Below are positions 1-8,846 of a stretch of DNA of 52,012 nucleotides, piece by piece. This stretch comes from Fimbriimonadaceae bacterium (GTDB lineage Bacteria > Armatimonadota > Fimbriimonadia > Fimbriimonadales > Fimbriimonadaceae), in the NCBI GenBank assembly GCA_020850835.1, contig JADZDX010000050.1, positions 1 through 52,012 of the forward strand, in the 5' to 3' direction. The translations under genes were made by a program, and so were the position numbers. The number at the start of each line of letters is the position of its first letter. Position 1 is the first letter of the stretch. Under the pieces are notes generated by a model that searched no databases, had not been told where the DNA came from, and saw only the letters and a program-made list of their open reading frames with translations.

Positions 1-404
1 CCCTTGAGATCAAAGTCCTTGTTCCACGCTCGAATACTCTTCTCAAGGAACAGGCGCTTTACTTGGTCTTGCCATACTCCTCGGTCAGCAACAAATGACC
101 ACACCGTCTTGGCATCTTGCCGAAACGATCCGTTGCGCAACTTGGTTGCTCGATAGATATTTCTGTCCCTTGTAATCTCCAACTTGCCCGCGTCGGCGCG
201 CAGTATTAGCTTGCCGTCCTGATACCCTTGGAGGACAGCATCATTCATCGTCACTACAGCTTTGCTTGGATCTTCGGGCTTTGGCTTGAACTCAGCAAAT
301 GGATCGCCCTGCAAGACCCGCCTAATGCCCACAATGCCAAGTACCACAGTTCCCAACACGGCCAATCCCCAGAGCAATTGGCTGAATCTAGTTGAGCGTG
401 ACAT
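1..404 (-). CDS. LptC-like single-TM envelope protein (partial, C-terminus beyond window)
   Basis: Not in ORF track because it lacks a stop; reverse strand from ATG 404 reads MSRSTRFSQLLWGLAVLGTVVLGIVGIRRVLQGDPFAEFKPKPEDPSKAVVTMNDAVLQGYQDGKLILRADAGKLEITRDRNIYRATKL...; N-terminal TM then LptC-like 'G..DGKLILRADAGKLEITRDRNIY'. Overlaps the end of the upstream gene. Confidence 0.6.
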   Translation of the reverse strand, partial: MSRSTRFSQLLWGLAVLGTVVLGIVGIRRVLQGDPFAEFKPKPEDPSKAVVTMNDAVLQGYQDGKLILRADAGKLEITRDRNIYRATKLRNGSFRQDAKTVWSFVADRGVWQDQVKRLFLEKSIRAWNKDFDLK

Positions 405-1242
405 TCTGCTGAATGGTGTCGCCGGGGCCACTTAGTACCACGGAGACAGGACCGCCAATAAGCGTACCCTTGGTTGCCGTAACCGTATAGCTACCAGGCG
501 CTACCCAGAAACCGTATCGCCGATCCGAACCCGTTACCATCTCCCGAACAACGGTACTCCCTAGCTTCAGTTGAACAGTGGCTCCCGCTCCACTTCCCGA
601 TGGGTTAATGAGTCCTTGGACATTGAAGGGGGTGCCAGGAGGAGCGATGCCGCTATCAGGCTGAAGCAAGATGTCGTTTAGAGTTGCTACCCCACTCACG
701 GGAAGATTGTCCGGAGCAAAAATCCTCGGGAAGAAGCCCGTCTTGCCTGCCCGCCCCTCCAAACTTAGGAAGTTCAGGGGTTGTGCGGGATCATAGGCAA
801 CTCCAGCAAGAGTCACATTTCCACCACTATCTGTCAAGGCTCGAACGCCGCCCAAGGTGACCTCCGCGCCAGAAATCGGTGCACTTGTATCTTGGTTCCT
901 TACGACCCCCACGACATTGACTTGCTGTGGCCCAATGAAGAAGATGCCCAAGTCACGATCGTCGGTAGCTGCGGGAAAAGTGTAGTTAAAAGTTTGACCA
1001 TTCCAGGTGATGGATATGCTGGTCTGCCCAGAAGGGACATCCATCCCAAAGAATCCATCCGCAGCGCTTGCAACCGTCGTTCCCCCAATGGTCACTTGCG
1101 CGGCTGGAGTTGGAGCTCCATTGGTCGTGATATTAACGACGAGGCCAGAAAGAAACACGGTCTGGGCACCACCGCCCCCACCGCCACCACCACACCCTAA
1201 CAGCGCAAGGCAAAGCGAGAATATCAGTACAAAGATTCTCAT
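388..1242 (-). CDS. Lipoprotein with carboxypeptidase-regulatory-like domains
   Basis: Lipobox LALLGC followed by poly-Gly; 'VVGVVRNQDTSAPISGAEVTLGGVRALTDSGGNV' type repeats; ATGA overlap with upstream gene. Confidence 0.75.
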   Translation of the reverse strand: MRIFVLIFSLCLALLGCGGGGGGGGAQTVFLSGLVVNITTNGAPTPAAQVTIGGTTVASAADGFFGMDVPSGQTSISITWNGQTFNYTFPAATDDRDLGIFFIGPQQVNVVGVVRNQDTSAPISGAEVTLGGVRALTDSGGNVTLAGVAYDPAQPLNFLSLEGRAGKTGFFPRIFAPDNLPVSGVATLNDILLQPDSGIAPPGTPFNVQGLINPSGSGAGATVQLKLGSTVVREMVTGSDRRYGFWVAPGSYTVTATKGTLIGGPVSVVLSGPGDTIQQNVTLN

Positions 1243-3911
1243 AATACGAAACCCGTGTCAATGTAGAGAGTGCGGGTTGGGGAATTTGCAGTGAAGCTGT
1301 ACACTCCAGAACCCGTGAAATGCCTGATGGACGGGCGAGCTGGATCACGTAGGTAGAAAATATTGGGGCGACTAGATTCACGATCCATCGCAAAGCTATA
1401 GCTATGACCGGGCTTTAGGTTCGAAAGGTTAATCACCCACGTCGCGGGAAAGCCCCATGCTTTGGTATCTCGGTACAAGCTGGCATTCACCTTCATATTC
1501 AGCCCCGTAGAACCAGGGGGGGACTCAATATCAAAAGCACGGTCAAGTTGATTGGTCGCGCCCTGTCGCTGACCGAAGACCGCGGTTGCCCTCTCGCCCG
1601 CCCCGGTCAGGTCCAACCCGATGTTCCAACACTTTGGGGGACTCGAAACAACGGTACTCGCGCTATCGCCACCAAAAACGATTGTTGCCCCCGTCGGCGA
1701 CAAGACCTTAATGAAGAAAGCCTTCCCCGCCAGCACGCTGGTGAGCGAGGAAAAATTTCCGGTCTCCGGCATCCCCGTAACACCATCCGCGGCACCTGGT
1801 ACGAACTCGAAGATATCGCTCCCTATTAGGTCACCGACGGCTTGGTCATAAGCCCGCGGAAAGCCAGTATCGGCAACAAACTGCAAATCACCTCGGATTA
1901 CGGGAACCTCAAGTGGATTGCAAACCATGTTCCACCCTTGGCGCAAGGCAACTGTAACAGGTTGATTCGCTGCTTGCCGGCCCGTCACTGTGACGGACCC
2001 TCCGTTTTCTCTGCGCACAAAGTAACCATGGCCTTGGCGTAGCGCTCCAGACTTCGGGAAGAAGTCAAAGCGCGACATCAACGGGTTCCACCGCGATGCC
2101 ATCGTGCTATTCTCAGGCGTGCCAAGAGCCTGGTCCATACGCGAGACCGCCGGTTGAAGGGCCATCCCGATCATTTGCACACCGGGGTTAAGAAGCAAGT
2201 CAAATGAGGTCCTCGGGCCTACATCCAGAACTAGACCTATACCACCAGGCCCCTTGTTGACGCGGCGGGTCAAAAGCGTTGTGGTTCCCTGATTCGTGGT
2301 CCTCTTGACTCGAACGGTCAAAGGTAACGACCCTTCAAAGGCAGTATCCGCGATCGCAGCTCCGAAGGCAAAGTTAGTGACCGGGATCACATGCATCGTG
2401 CTGCCATATTGAACCTCCACGCTTAATGTCTGTCCCGAAGTCGCTTGAACTCCGGTGATTGTCCCGTAGACGTCCTTCGGCGTCGGTGACGATGCCGTGG
2501 CGATCGCTCCCGCTGGCAGTGAAACTCGTGCCAGCTGGTCTTGGACCGGAACATCTACCGTGACTCGATAGGGCTGCCCTCCGGTCGGTGTGCCGGGAAA
2601 GTTAGGTACGACATTACCGTAGGCCTGCACGATGTCAATTCGATCATCCTGACCAGCAGCAAAGAAGCGGGTGAACTCAGTAGACCAAAAGATCGGATAA
2701 CTCGTACCCGCCAAGAGACTCTCATCTCCATTGGGCAATGTCTCGAAATAATGGGCTTGGATTGCGAAGACGCCGAAATCATTCCCGCCCAGGCCACTGA
2801 GGATGGGGAATGGTTGCACAAGGAGTTTCAACCCCGGGGAAAGAGAAGGGTCTAGGATGTATTGCCTCTTCGCCCAGTTTGTAAACGAGTCACCTTCGAC
2901 CCCACTTGATGTGGCCGCTTGCCCTAGCGCATTGAGCTGCGCTGCTGACTGATAAGCCGAAGTATTCGCGTAGTAAGTCGCCAAAATTGTGCTGGCGAAC
3001 GAAGGGTACTCGGTCAATACCTTCTGAAAGGCGGAACCCGCCATCAGATAGCGAAGTAAGTAGAGACCGCCGACTGATCCACCCAACGGAAGCGGCGTAT
3101 TGACCAAGTTCGGTGCGATGAAAGTGGGGTTGCTCAGAGCCGGCTGATTGTTCCAATCGTAGTAGGCACCGACATCGTACGTGCTTTCCAGAATCTGCTC
3201 GACCGCTACCGTATCCAGAGTAACAGGAAGGGCTCCTGGCGTACGACAAATGCGCATCGTTGCTGCCCGGACCAACCCTTCATCCCAACCATCATAGGGC
3301 AGTTGTTTGCTCCCCATATAGGCGAGCAATAGCGTATGCACGAAGTTAACCGCCGCCACCTCAGGCTTGATGCCAATGCCGTCAGCGTAAACAGGGAAAC
3401 GAATCTCACGCTGCCCACTGCCATTATTGTCCAAATAGACTCCGCCGGCAACAGCATGCCTATCAGGGATATCTGCGTCGTAGTTCCGAACCCAAACCGA
3501 TCCGCTTTCCGCGGGACTACCAAACACAAGATCTAGCCGCGATTCAACACTGGCAAAAACGGCTTGAAGCAACGCCTTGTAATCGCTCGGAAATGCTCGA
3601 TCTCCCGACGCTTCAAACTGCAGCGTAATTCCGGGACCACCGCGGCGGGACGGGGCGATGCGACGCGGTGGCGCACCATCTAACCGAACCCGAACTGGCA
3701 TGGTGAAGATCGGAACTTGCCGTCCGGTGGACTGCGCCATCGATGCACGCTCCCGCTCGGAAAGCACCGCCACATTCGCGGTGAATTGGCGAACGGCCTG
3801 ATCAACGGGATCAGGGCCACGCAATGCCGAAAATGGCACAGTCAGGGTGGTGGCGCCTGCCCCAGGAACCAAGAAGGCCCAAGCGGCAATGAACGCAAAT
3901 CGCTTCTGCAT
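1239..3911 (-). CDS. Secreted protein with degenerate metallopeptidase-like domain
   Basis: Signal peptide; 'AAVNFVHTLLLAYMG...YDGWDEGLVRAAT' resembles a gluzincin HExxH...EG arrangement with catalytic residues lost; C-terminal 'LRQGWNMVCNPL' region. Confidence 0.6.
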   Translation of the reverse strand: MQKRFAFIAAWAFLVPGAGATTLTVPFSALRGPDPVDQAVRQFTANVAVLSERERASMAQSTGRQVPIFTMPVRVRLDGAPPRRIAPSRRGGPGITLQFEASGDRAFPSDYKALLQAVFASVESRLDLVFGSPAESGSVWVRNYDADIPDRHAVAGGVYLDNNGSGQREIRFPVYADGIGIKPEVAAVNFVHTLLLAYMGSKQLPYDGWDEGLVRAATMRICRTPGALPVTLDTVAVEQILESTYDVGAYYDWNNQPALSNPTFIAPNLVNTPLPLGGSVGGLYLLRYLMAGSAFQKVLTEYPSFASTILATYYANTSAYQSAAQLNALGQAATSSGVEGDSFTNWAKRQYILDPSLSPGLKLLVQPFPILSGLGGNDFGVFAIQAHYFETLPNGDESLLAGTSYPIFWSTEFTRFFAAGQDDRIDIVQAYGNVVPNFPGTPTGGQPYRVTVDVPVQDQLARVSLPAGAIATASSPTPKDVYGTITGVQATSGQTLSVEVQYGSTMHVIPVTNFAFGAAIADTAFEGSLPLTVRVKRTTNQGTTTLLTRRVNKGPGGIGLVLDVGPRTSFDLLLNPGVQMIGMALQPAVSRMDQALGTPENSTMASRWNPLMSRFDFFPKSGALRQGHGYFVRRENGGSVTVTGRQAANQPVTVALRQGWNMVCNPLEVPVIRGDLQFVADTGFPRAYDQAVGDLIGSDIFEFVPGAADGVTGMPETGNFSSLTSVLAGKAFFIKVLSPTGATIVFGGDSASTVVSSPPKCWNIGLDLTGAGERATAVFGQRQGATNQLDRAFDIESPPGSTGLNMKVNASLYRDTKAWGFPATWVINLSNLKPGHSYSFAMDRESSRPNIFYLRDPARPSIRHFTGSGVYSFTANSPTRTLYIDTGFVL

Positions 3912-3912
3912 C

Positions 3913-5223
3913 TTAGTATGTGAATGCCTGAACAGGGCTCAAGGTTCGACTGGCATTTCCATTTGCAAGGCCGAGCACTATGTAATAGTACGTATGGCCC
4001 AGGACGAGCCCCCCCGGGTTTGTGTTACGATTATAGCTGAGGCCCGTGCCGCCTATTGGGGCAGTCTCGTTGTTCCAGCGCGAACTCAGATTCACACTGG
4101 GGAAATCGTCAAAGATATAGACCACGAATGAGGTCGCACCCGATAAATTATCCCAGGAGAAGTTGAGGGTCGAGCCAATTGACACCGCATCGGCTGTGAG
4201 ATCATCTAGAGTCCGGGCCTGAGCCACAGCGCTTCTCGGCCCCTCGCTGTCTGGGTCGTCTGGGAAGCTAGTGCCAAGCGCGGACACCTGGTAGCGGTAC
4301 ATGGAGTTAGGAAGCAGGCTCTCATCGGTATCAATGTAGGTTCCGGCAAGGGGTTCACGGTAGAAGTCGTAATCGGTAATTGAGCCGGAGCTAGAGCCAC
4401 GATAAATTCCATAGCCATAGAAATCATCTCCGACCAGTCGATCCCAATTCAACTCGACTTCGATAGGATTACCGAAAGAACTCGTTCGTGAGTTCGCGAT
4501 CGGACGACTTGGATTCCAACGCCGCTTGATGTTCTCATAGGCGTCAAACGGGTTTTGCCCGCCACGAGATGCAGTAAACGCCGGACTGACCCAAGTAGTA
4601 GCTGAAACATTCGTCACCTGGGGAAGGAGGGGTGTTCCTGCATCCACGAGTACGAAATTAAACGTCCTGTCTTCTCCGCTAGCGAGGCTAACGGTGTCCG
4701 TGTCGTTCGAATATCCGGAAGCCCCTGCCTGCACAGTGTATGTCACTCCGCCGCCTAGATAGGTCAAGTTGTACCGACCATCAGAATCGGTTACGGTCGA
4801 GCCGCTCGTGAGATATCCATCCGAGTAAGCAAATACCCGGGCACCGACAATCGGGTCACCAAATGAGTTCCGGACCACCCCGTGCATTTCCGCTAAACGG
4901 TTTATGGGAAACACCACAATGTTGCAACTGTACTGTGGCTCGTCGGGAACCGCTCGGATCATGTTTCGCCCGCGGTAGGTGACGCCATTTTGCACCGTTT
5001 CGGCGAACACGTTGATGTCACCCGCCCGGCTACCGCGCAGCGTGTACGAACCATTGACGCTACTCCGAGTCGAAGCGTCGGATGTCCAAACATCCGCATC
5101 GCGAACCGGTTGCCCGTCCTCGTCGGCAATTCGACCACTTAAGGTCGAGCCTTCATATACGGTACTTCCGCACCCGATCAGGAACAACGATGCAAGGGGC
5201 ATCAACCAAAAGAACGATTTCAT
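3913..5223 (-). CDS. Lipoprotein with carboxypeptidase-regulatory and fibronectin type III-like domains
   Basis: ATG at 5223 (MKSFFWLMPLASLFLIGCGS, lipobox); 'LSGRIADEDGQPVRDADVWTSD', 'VVRNSFGDPIVGARVFAYSDG' repeats. Confidence 0.75.
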   Translation of the reverse strand: MKSFFWLMPLASLFLIGCGSTVYEGSTLSGRIADEDGQPVRDADVWTSDASTRSSVNGSYTLRGSRAGDINVFAETVQNGVTYRGRNMIRAVPDEPQYSCNIVVFPINRLAEMHGVVRNSFGDPIVGARVFAYSDGYLTSGSTVTDSDGRYNLTYLGGGVTYTVQAGASGYSNDTDTVSLASGEDRTFNFVLVDAGTPLLPQVTNVSATTWVSPAFTASRGGQNPFDAYENIKRRWNPSRPIANSRTSSFGNPIEVELNWDRLVGDDFYGYGIYRGSSSGSITDYDFYREPLAGTYIDTDESLLPNSMYRYQVSALGTSFPDDPDSEGPRSAVAQARTLDDLTADAVSIGSTLNFSWDNLSGATSFVVYIFDDFPSVNLSSRWNNETAPIGGTGLSYNRNTNPGGLVLGHTYYYIVLGLANGNASRTLSPVQAFTY

Positions 5224-5260
5224 AAAGTGCAAAGACAATTACGTTTCAGCTCAACCTGAG

Positions 5261-7798
5261 TTACCGAAACGAGAACGAGAGCTCCACATCAAAGCTCCCG
5301 GAGCGATAAGCCCCGCTGGTTGAAAGGCTATCGTCATTGACGACATTGCGATAGCGATAGCCGAGGTTGAGAGCTAAGGCATCAATGAGTTGATACTGAT
5401 ACGCAAGGCGAGCTGAGAAGTCGCTCTGCGGAAGGTATCCCGTCGTTAGGCCACTCGTGACCTCCGCGATCAAGTTCTGCCGCCTCGCTAAGCGATACGT
5501 GGCCACTCCTTCGAAGGTGAGACCGTCTTGCTGGTAGGCGCTGGTCCCACCCGTGAGAAGAGCGCTCCCACGGAGGATATAAGTAAATTGATCCGAAAAA
5601 CGACCATCAATCACCGCAGACAACAAGGTCGCTGATGACGTTTGCGGACTGTTGATGTATTTGGTGCTACTCGTATCAATTCCCACGGACATGCGGTGCA
5701 TGGGGTTGATCTGCCAAAAGGCATTGGCCCCGATGCCTTGGGTCTCGCTATTGCTGCTCACGCTCCCGGTGTAGCGATTCATAAAGGCAGATATCCCGAC
5801 GGAGAAACTATCACTGGGCCGATAGTCAGCCCTCAGGTTAGCTAAGCGCGAACCGGTTGCGCCAAGGAAATTAAGGCCCGGAACCGTGCCGCTGAAGCCA
5901 CTTGATCCGTAGCCTAAGCCACTTCCATCGTTGAATCCGCCGAGCCCACTGACACCTCCGCTATCCGTGTCACTAAACTGCAGACCAAAACTTAGCCTCT
6001 CACTTGGTGTGTAGGCCACGTTTAGGTCGGCCCGCCGGCCGAGTCCGCTTTCGCCCCCGGAGCGAACCGAGTTCAAACTAAGCGCCGTATCCAGGGTTAC
6101 CCGCGGATTCGGTCGCCACGAAACCACTCCGGTCAGCCCGCTCACCGAGAACGAGTGAAGCGGCGAATCAGCCGTAAAGGTTGTTGGACCTGAACCCATC
6201 ATATGGTTCAGCGAGAGTCGATAATCCCAAGAACCAAATGATTTATTAGTGGCTAACGAGAAGGTATCGGCCACCGATGGGTTACCGAGGATCCGAGACT
6301 GGCGGCGATCCCACCCAACGCTCAGTGGCTGCCCGCCCGTTGATGGCGCAAAGTCATAAAGTAACCCACTGGACGAAACTCTCGATTGGCGGTACAGCAA
6401 GTTTCCACCGCCATCAACGGTGCGAGTCGTGACTAAAGCGCTACTGTGGTTACCCGTGATCTTCGCCTTGGAACTGAGCGCGTAACTTACCGCAACATCG
6501 CCAGCTCGCTCGTTTCGGTTGAAACTTGTGCTCTCAATGCTGACATACCCTCTTGGAATATCCCTGGCTCCGGCCCTTAGTGTCCACGGCCCTCGGGCAT
6601 ACTCCAGCGTTAGCCCTTGGGCCAAACCCTCGCTTGGATTGAGTTCGTTCTTCAGTTTGCCCTTGGCAAGGGCATAGCTGATGGAGCCATTCTTGCCTAG
6701 CGGGAGCCGGTAGTCCATGGCGACCACTTCGCGGTCGCCATCCACTGTGGTCCGGGGCTTCGGTGTGTAGACAACGTCTATCTCGTCAGTTGGGGCCATG
6801 AACCGGGTGAAGAAGAACGTGGCTGGGTTGAGGCTATCAAAGTAATAGTCAACGCCTTCCAATTGCAAAACCCCATTCACCCGGATAGTTATTGGGCGCG
6901 AAGCTAGGGGCTCAAACTGCAGGGTGTAAGGTGTGCTCGGGGGCCCGAACCCGAAGAATTTATCAAGGCGAGTACTTCCGAAGGCATTCCCGCGAGCCGT
7001 CTGGCGCATTGCCGTCAAACCAACCTTGCCCCCTTGTCCGAAGTCGTAGCTGATCCCTGCGCCATCAATCGTTCCTCGCTGGGCATTGAAGCCATACGCT
7101 TCAAAAGTGATCGCAATCGTGCTGCTGGGCGGGATGGCCGATGTAGTGAAGCTCAACGATCCCACCTCATAGCTAATGGTGTAATCGCGACCCCGCTGCA
7201 TCGGCTGTCCATCCACTTGGACACGTTCACTTTCGGGCACGATCTGGCTCGTCTGGAGATAGTACGGGCCACTACTGCCATTGCCAGGAATCGTCACCGT
7301 TTCAGCCCGCGCTTTGGCTTGACTCATTAATGCCTTCGCCTGAAAATTCCCTGATTTGTAGCCTACCTGTGCGCCACGAAGGGTACGGTTGAAGCTTGCA
7401 AATCGGTTCGTGTTCAGCAGGCTCCCCCGGATATCGCCTAGGTTGATTTGCCAGCCATCCCGATCATAGTCAAGGCTAAACCGCTGCGCATCTGGCGAGC
7501 TGAACCGACTATCTACAAAGGCGGCTTCGAAGTTGAAAAGGCCCAGTACTTGGCGTCCAGAGACTTGAATGAGCCCCACGTCTGTGAAGGCCCGGTTCCC
7601 GAGACCATGGTCATTGCTGATATTAAATGCCTCGCGGTCCCCCCTGACGGTACGGATGTGATACCCAAGTCGACGAGAACCTTCAATCCTGATCTTGTTG
7701 ATCAAGTTCTTGTTGACCCAACTCCAATTCTGGGAACCCGCCAGGCACAAGGCGGGCAGGAGTGGCAAGACAAAAGTGAGGGATCGCCTAACGAACAC
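5261..7798 (-). CDS. Large outer-membrane beta-barrel protein
   Basis: Signal peptide from likely GTG start at 7798 (VFVRRSLTFVLPLLPALCLAG); alternating beta pattern, C-terminal aromatic 'VELSFSFR'; 'VDGQPMQRGRDYTISYEVGSLSFT' motif. Confidence 0.7.
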   Translation of the reverse strand: MFVRRSLTFVLPLLPALCLAGSQNWSWVNKNLINKIRIEGSRRLGYHIRTVRGDREAFNISNDHGLGNRAFTDVGLIQVSGRQVLGLFNFEAAFVDSRFSSPDAQRFSLDYDRDGWQINLGDIRGSLLNTNRFASFNRTLRGAQVGYKSGNFQAKALMSQAKARAETVTIPGNGSSGPYYLQTSQIVPESERVQVDGQPMQRGRDYTISYEVGSLSFTTSAIPPSSTIAITFEAYGFNAQRGTIDGAGISYDFGQGGKVGLTAMRQTARGNAFGSTRLDKFFGFGPPSTPYTLQFEPLASRPITIRVNGVLQLEGVDYYFDSLNPATFFFTRFMAPTDEIDVVYTPKPRTTVDGDREVVAMDYRLPLGKNGSISYALAKGKLKNELNPSEGLAQGLTLEYARGPWTLRAGARDIPRGYVSIESTSFNRNERAGDVAVSYALSSKAKITGNHSSALVTTRTVDGGGNLLYRQSRVSSSGLLYDFAPSTGGQPLSVGWDRRQSRILGNPSVADTFSLATNKSFGSWDYRLSLNHMMGSGPTTFTADSPLHSFSVSGLTGVVSWRPNPRVTLDTALSLNSVRSGGESGLGRRADLNVAYTPSERLSFGLQFSDTDSGGVSGLGGFNDGSGLGYGSSGFSGTVPGLNFLGATGSRLANLRADYRPSDSFSVGISAFMNRYTGSVSSNSETQGIGANAFWQINPMHRMSVGIDTSSTKYINSPQTSSATLLSAVIDGRFSDQFTYILRGSALLTGGTSAYQQDGLTFEGVATYRLARRQNLIAEVTSGLTTGYLPQSDFSARLAYQYQLIDALALNLGYRYRNVVNDDSLSTSGAYRSGSFDVELSFSFR

Positions 7799-8846
7799 AG
7801 TTTTGAAGAACTTCGATGTTAAGCATTGCTTGCTGTCGGAGGGTCTCGCGGCGGGCAAGGAGCCTTTCTGCCGACTGTTCACGTTGCTTCATCATCGTTT
7901 GGAATACTTCAAAGACGCGCGACGCACTTAAGCTATTCATCGGAAGCGCCGACGGAAGCCCGGCCTCACTGGCAAAAGCCGCCACCTTTGGATCGTAGCT
8001 CAACATGACACTGGGCACTCCGACGGTTGTCGCAATGATGCCGCCATGAAGCCGCATACTGATGACCCCATCCATGCGAAGCAGCCGTTTTTGGAGTTCC
8101 ATCGGCGTGCCGAGTCTCCGGAGGCTCGGAATCTTGCCTCCCTGAGCTTTCTCTATGCTTTGAATTAGGGGGCCATCGAGGCTCCGATCGAGTTCGATCA
8201 ATGTCGGCATGTAACCGTTCTCAAAGAGCAGGCGACTCAGTTCGGCAAAGAGCCTTTCGACTTCCTGCCCCTTGCCATGGGGGCGAGGAATCAGGCCAAC
8301 CGACTTCATCGTGCCGATCTGATACCCCGCTTCCTCTCCTTGGATTGCTGGGAGGAGAAAGGCCATATCGCTTGTTGCCCTGGGAACGGCCTTGAGACCC
8401 AGTGTATGCAGACTACGGATGGATTCTGGATCACGAACGGCGATGGCGTCCGCGCTTTCGAAGGCAAACTTCGCCGCTCGCTTACCGAGAAAAGTGGTCA
8501 GGGGGCCAACCCCTTGGGCCAGCATCACCACCTTTTTGTTAAGCTTCTTTGCCTCACGCACAAGGTTCGCATAAAAGAGGGCACTCTTAACACTGGTCAC
8601 ATCCTGAAAAATCGAGCCGCCGGGAAAGACGAGAGCATCGTGTTTGGCCATCGCTTCCTTGAACCGGGCCATGTCTTTGCGGGGAATGCTCGTCAACCCA
8701 TACTGGCGATAGGTTTCTTCTGGAGCTCCACTTAGTACTGTGACCTCATATCCAGCTCGGCCTGCGCCTTCGACAAACCCCAAGAGGATTGCATCATCGC
8801 CAAGGTTGTCGCAACCAAAGTAACCAGCAAGAAGGAGTTTGCTCAT
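7788..8846 (-). CDS. csaB: Polysaccharide pyruvyl transferase CsaB
   Basis: MSKLLLAGYFGCDNLGDDAILLGFVEG..., '...MRLHGGIIATTVGVPSVMLSYDPKV'; start chosen at ATG 8846 (ATGA overlap with DUF5693 gene). Confidence 0.9.
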   Translation of the reverse strand: MSKLLLAGYFGCDNLGDDAILLGFVEGAGRAGYEVTVLSGAPEETYRQYGLTSIPRKDMARFKEAMAKHDALVFPGGSIFQDVTSVKSALFYANLVREAKKLNKKVVMLAQGVGPLTTFLGKRAAKFAFESADAIAVRDPESIRSLHTLGLKAVPRATSDMAFLLPAIQGEEAGYQIGTMKSVGLIPRPHGKGQEVERLFAELSRLLFENGYMPTLIELDRSLDGPLIQSIEKAQGGKIPSLRRLGTPMELQKRLLRMDGVISMRLHGGIIATTVGVPSVMLSYDPKVAAFASEAGLPSALPMNSLSASRVFEVFQTMMKQREQSAERLLARRETLRQQAMLNIEVLQNCVR

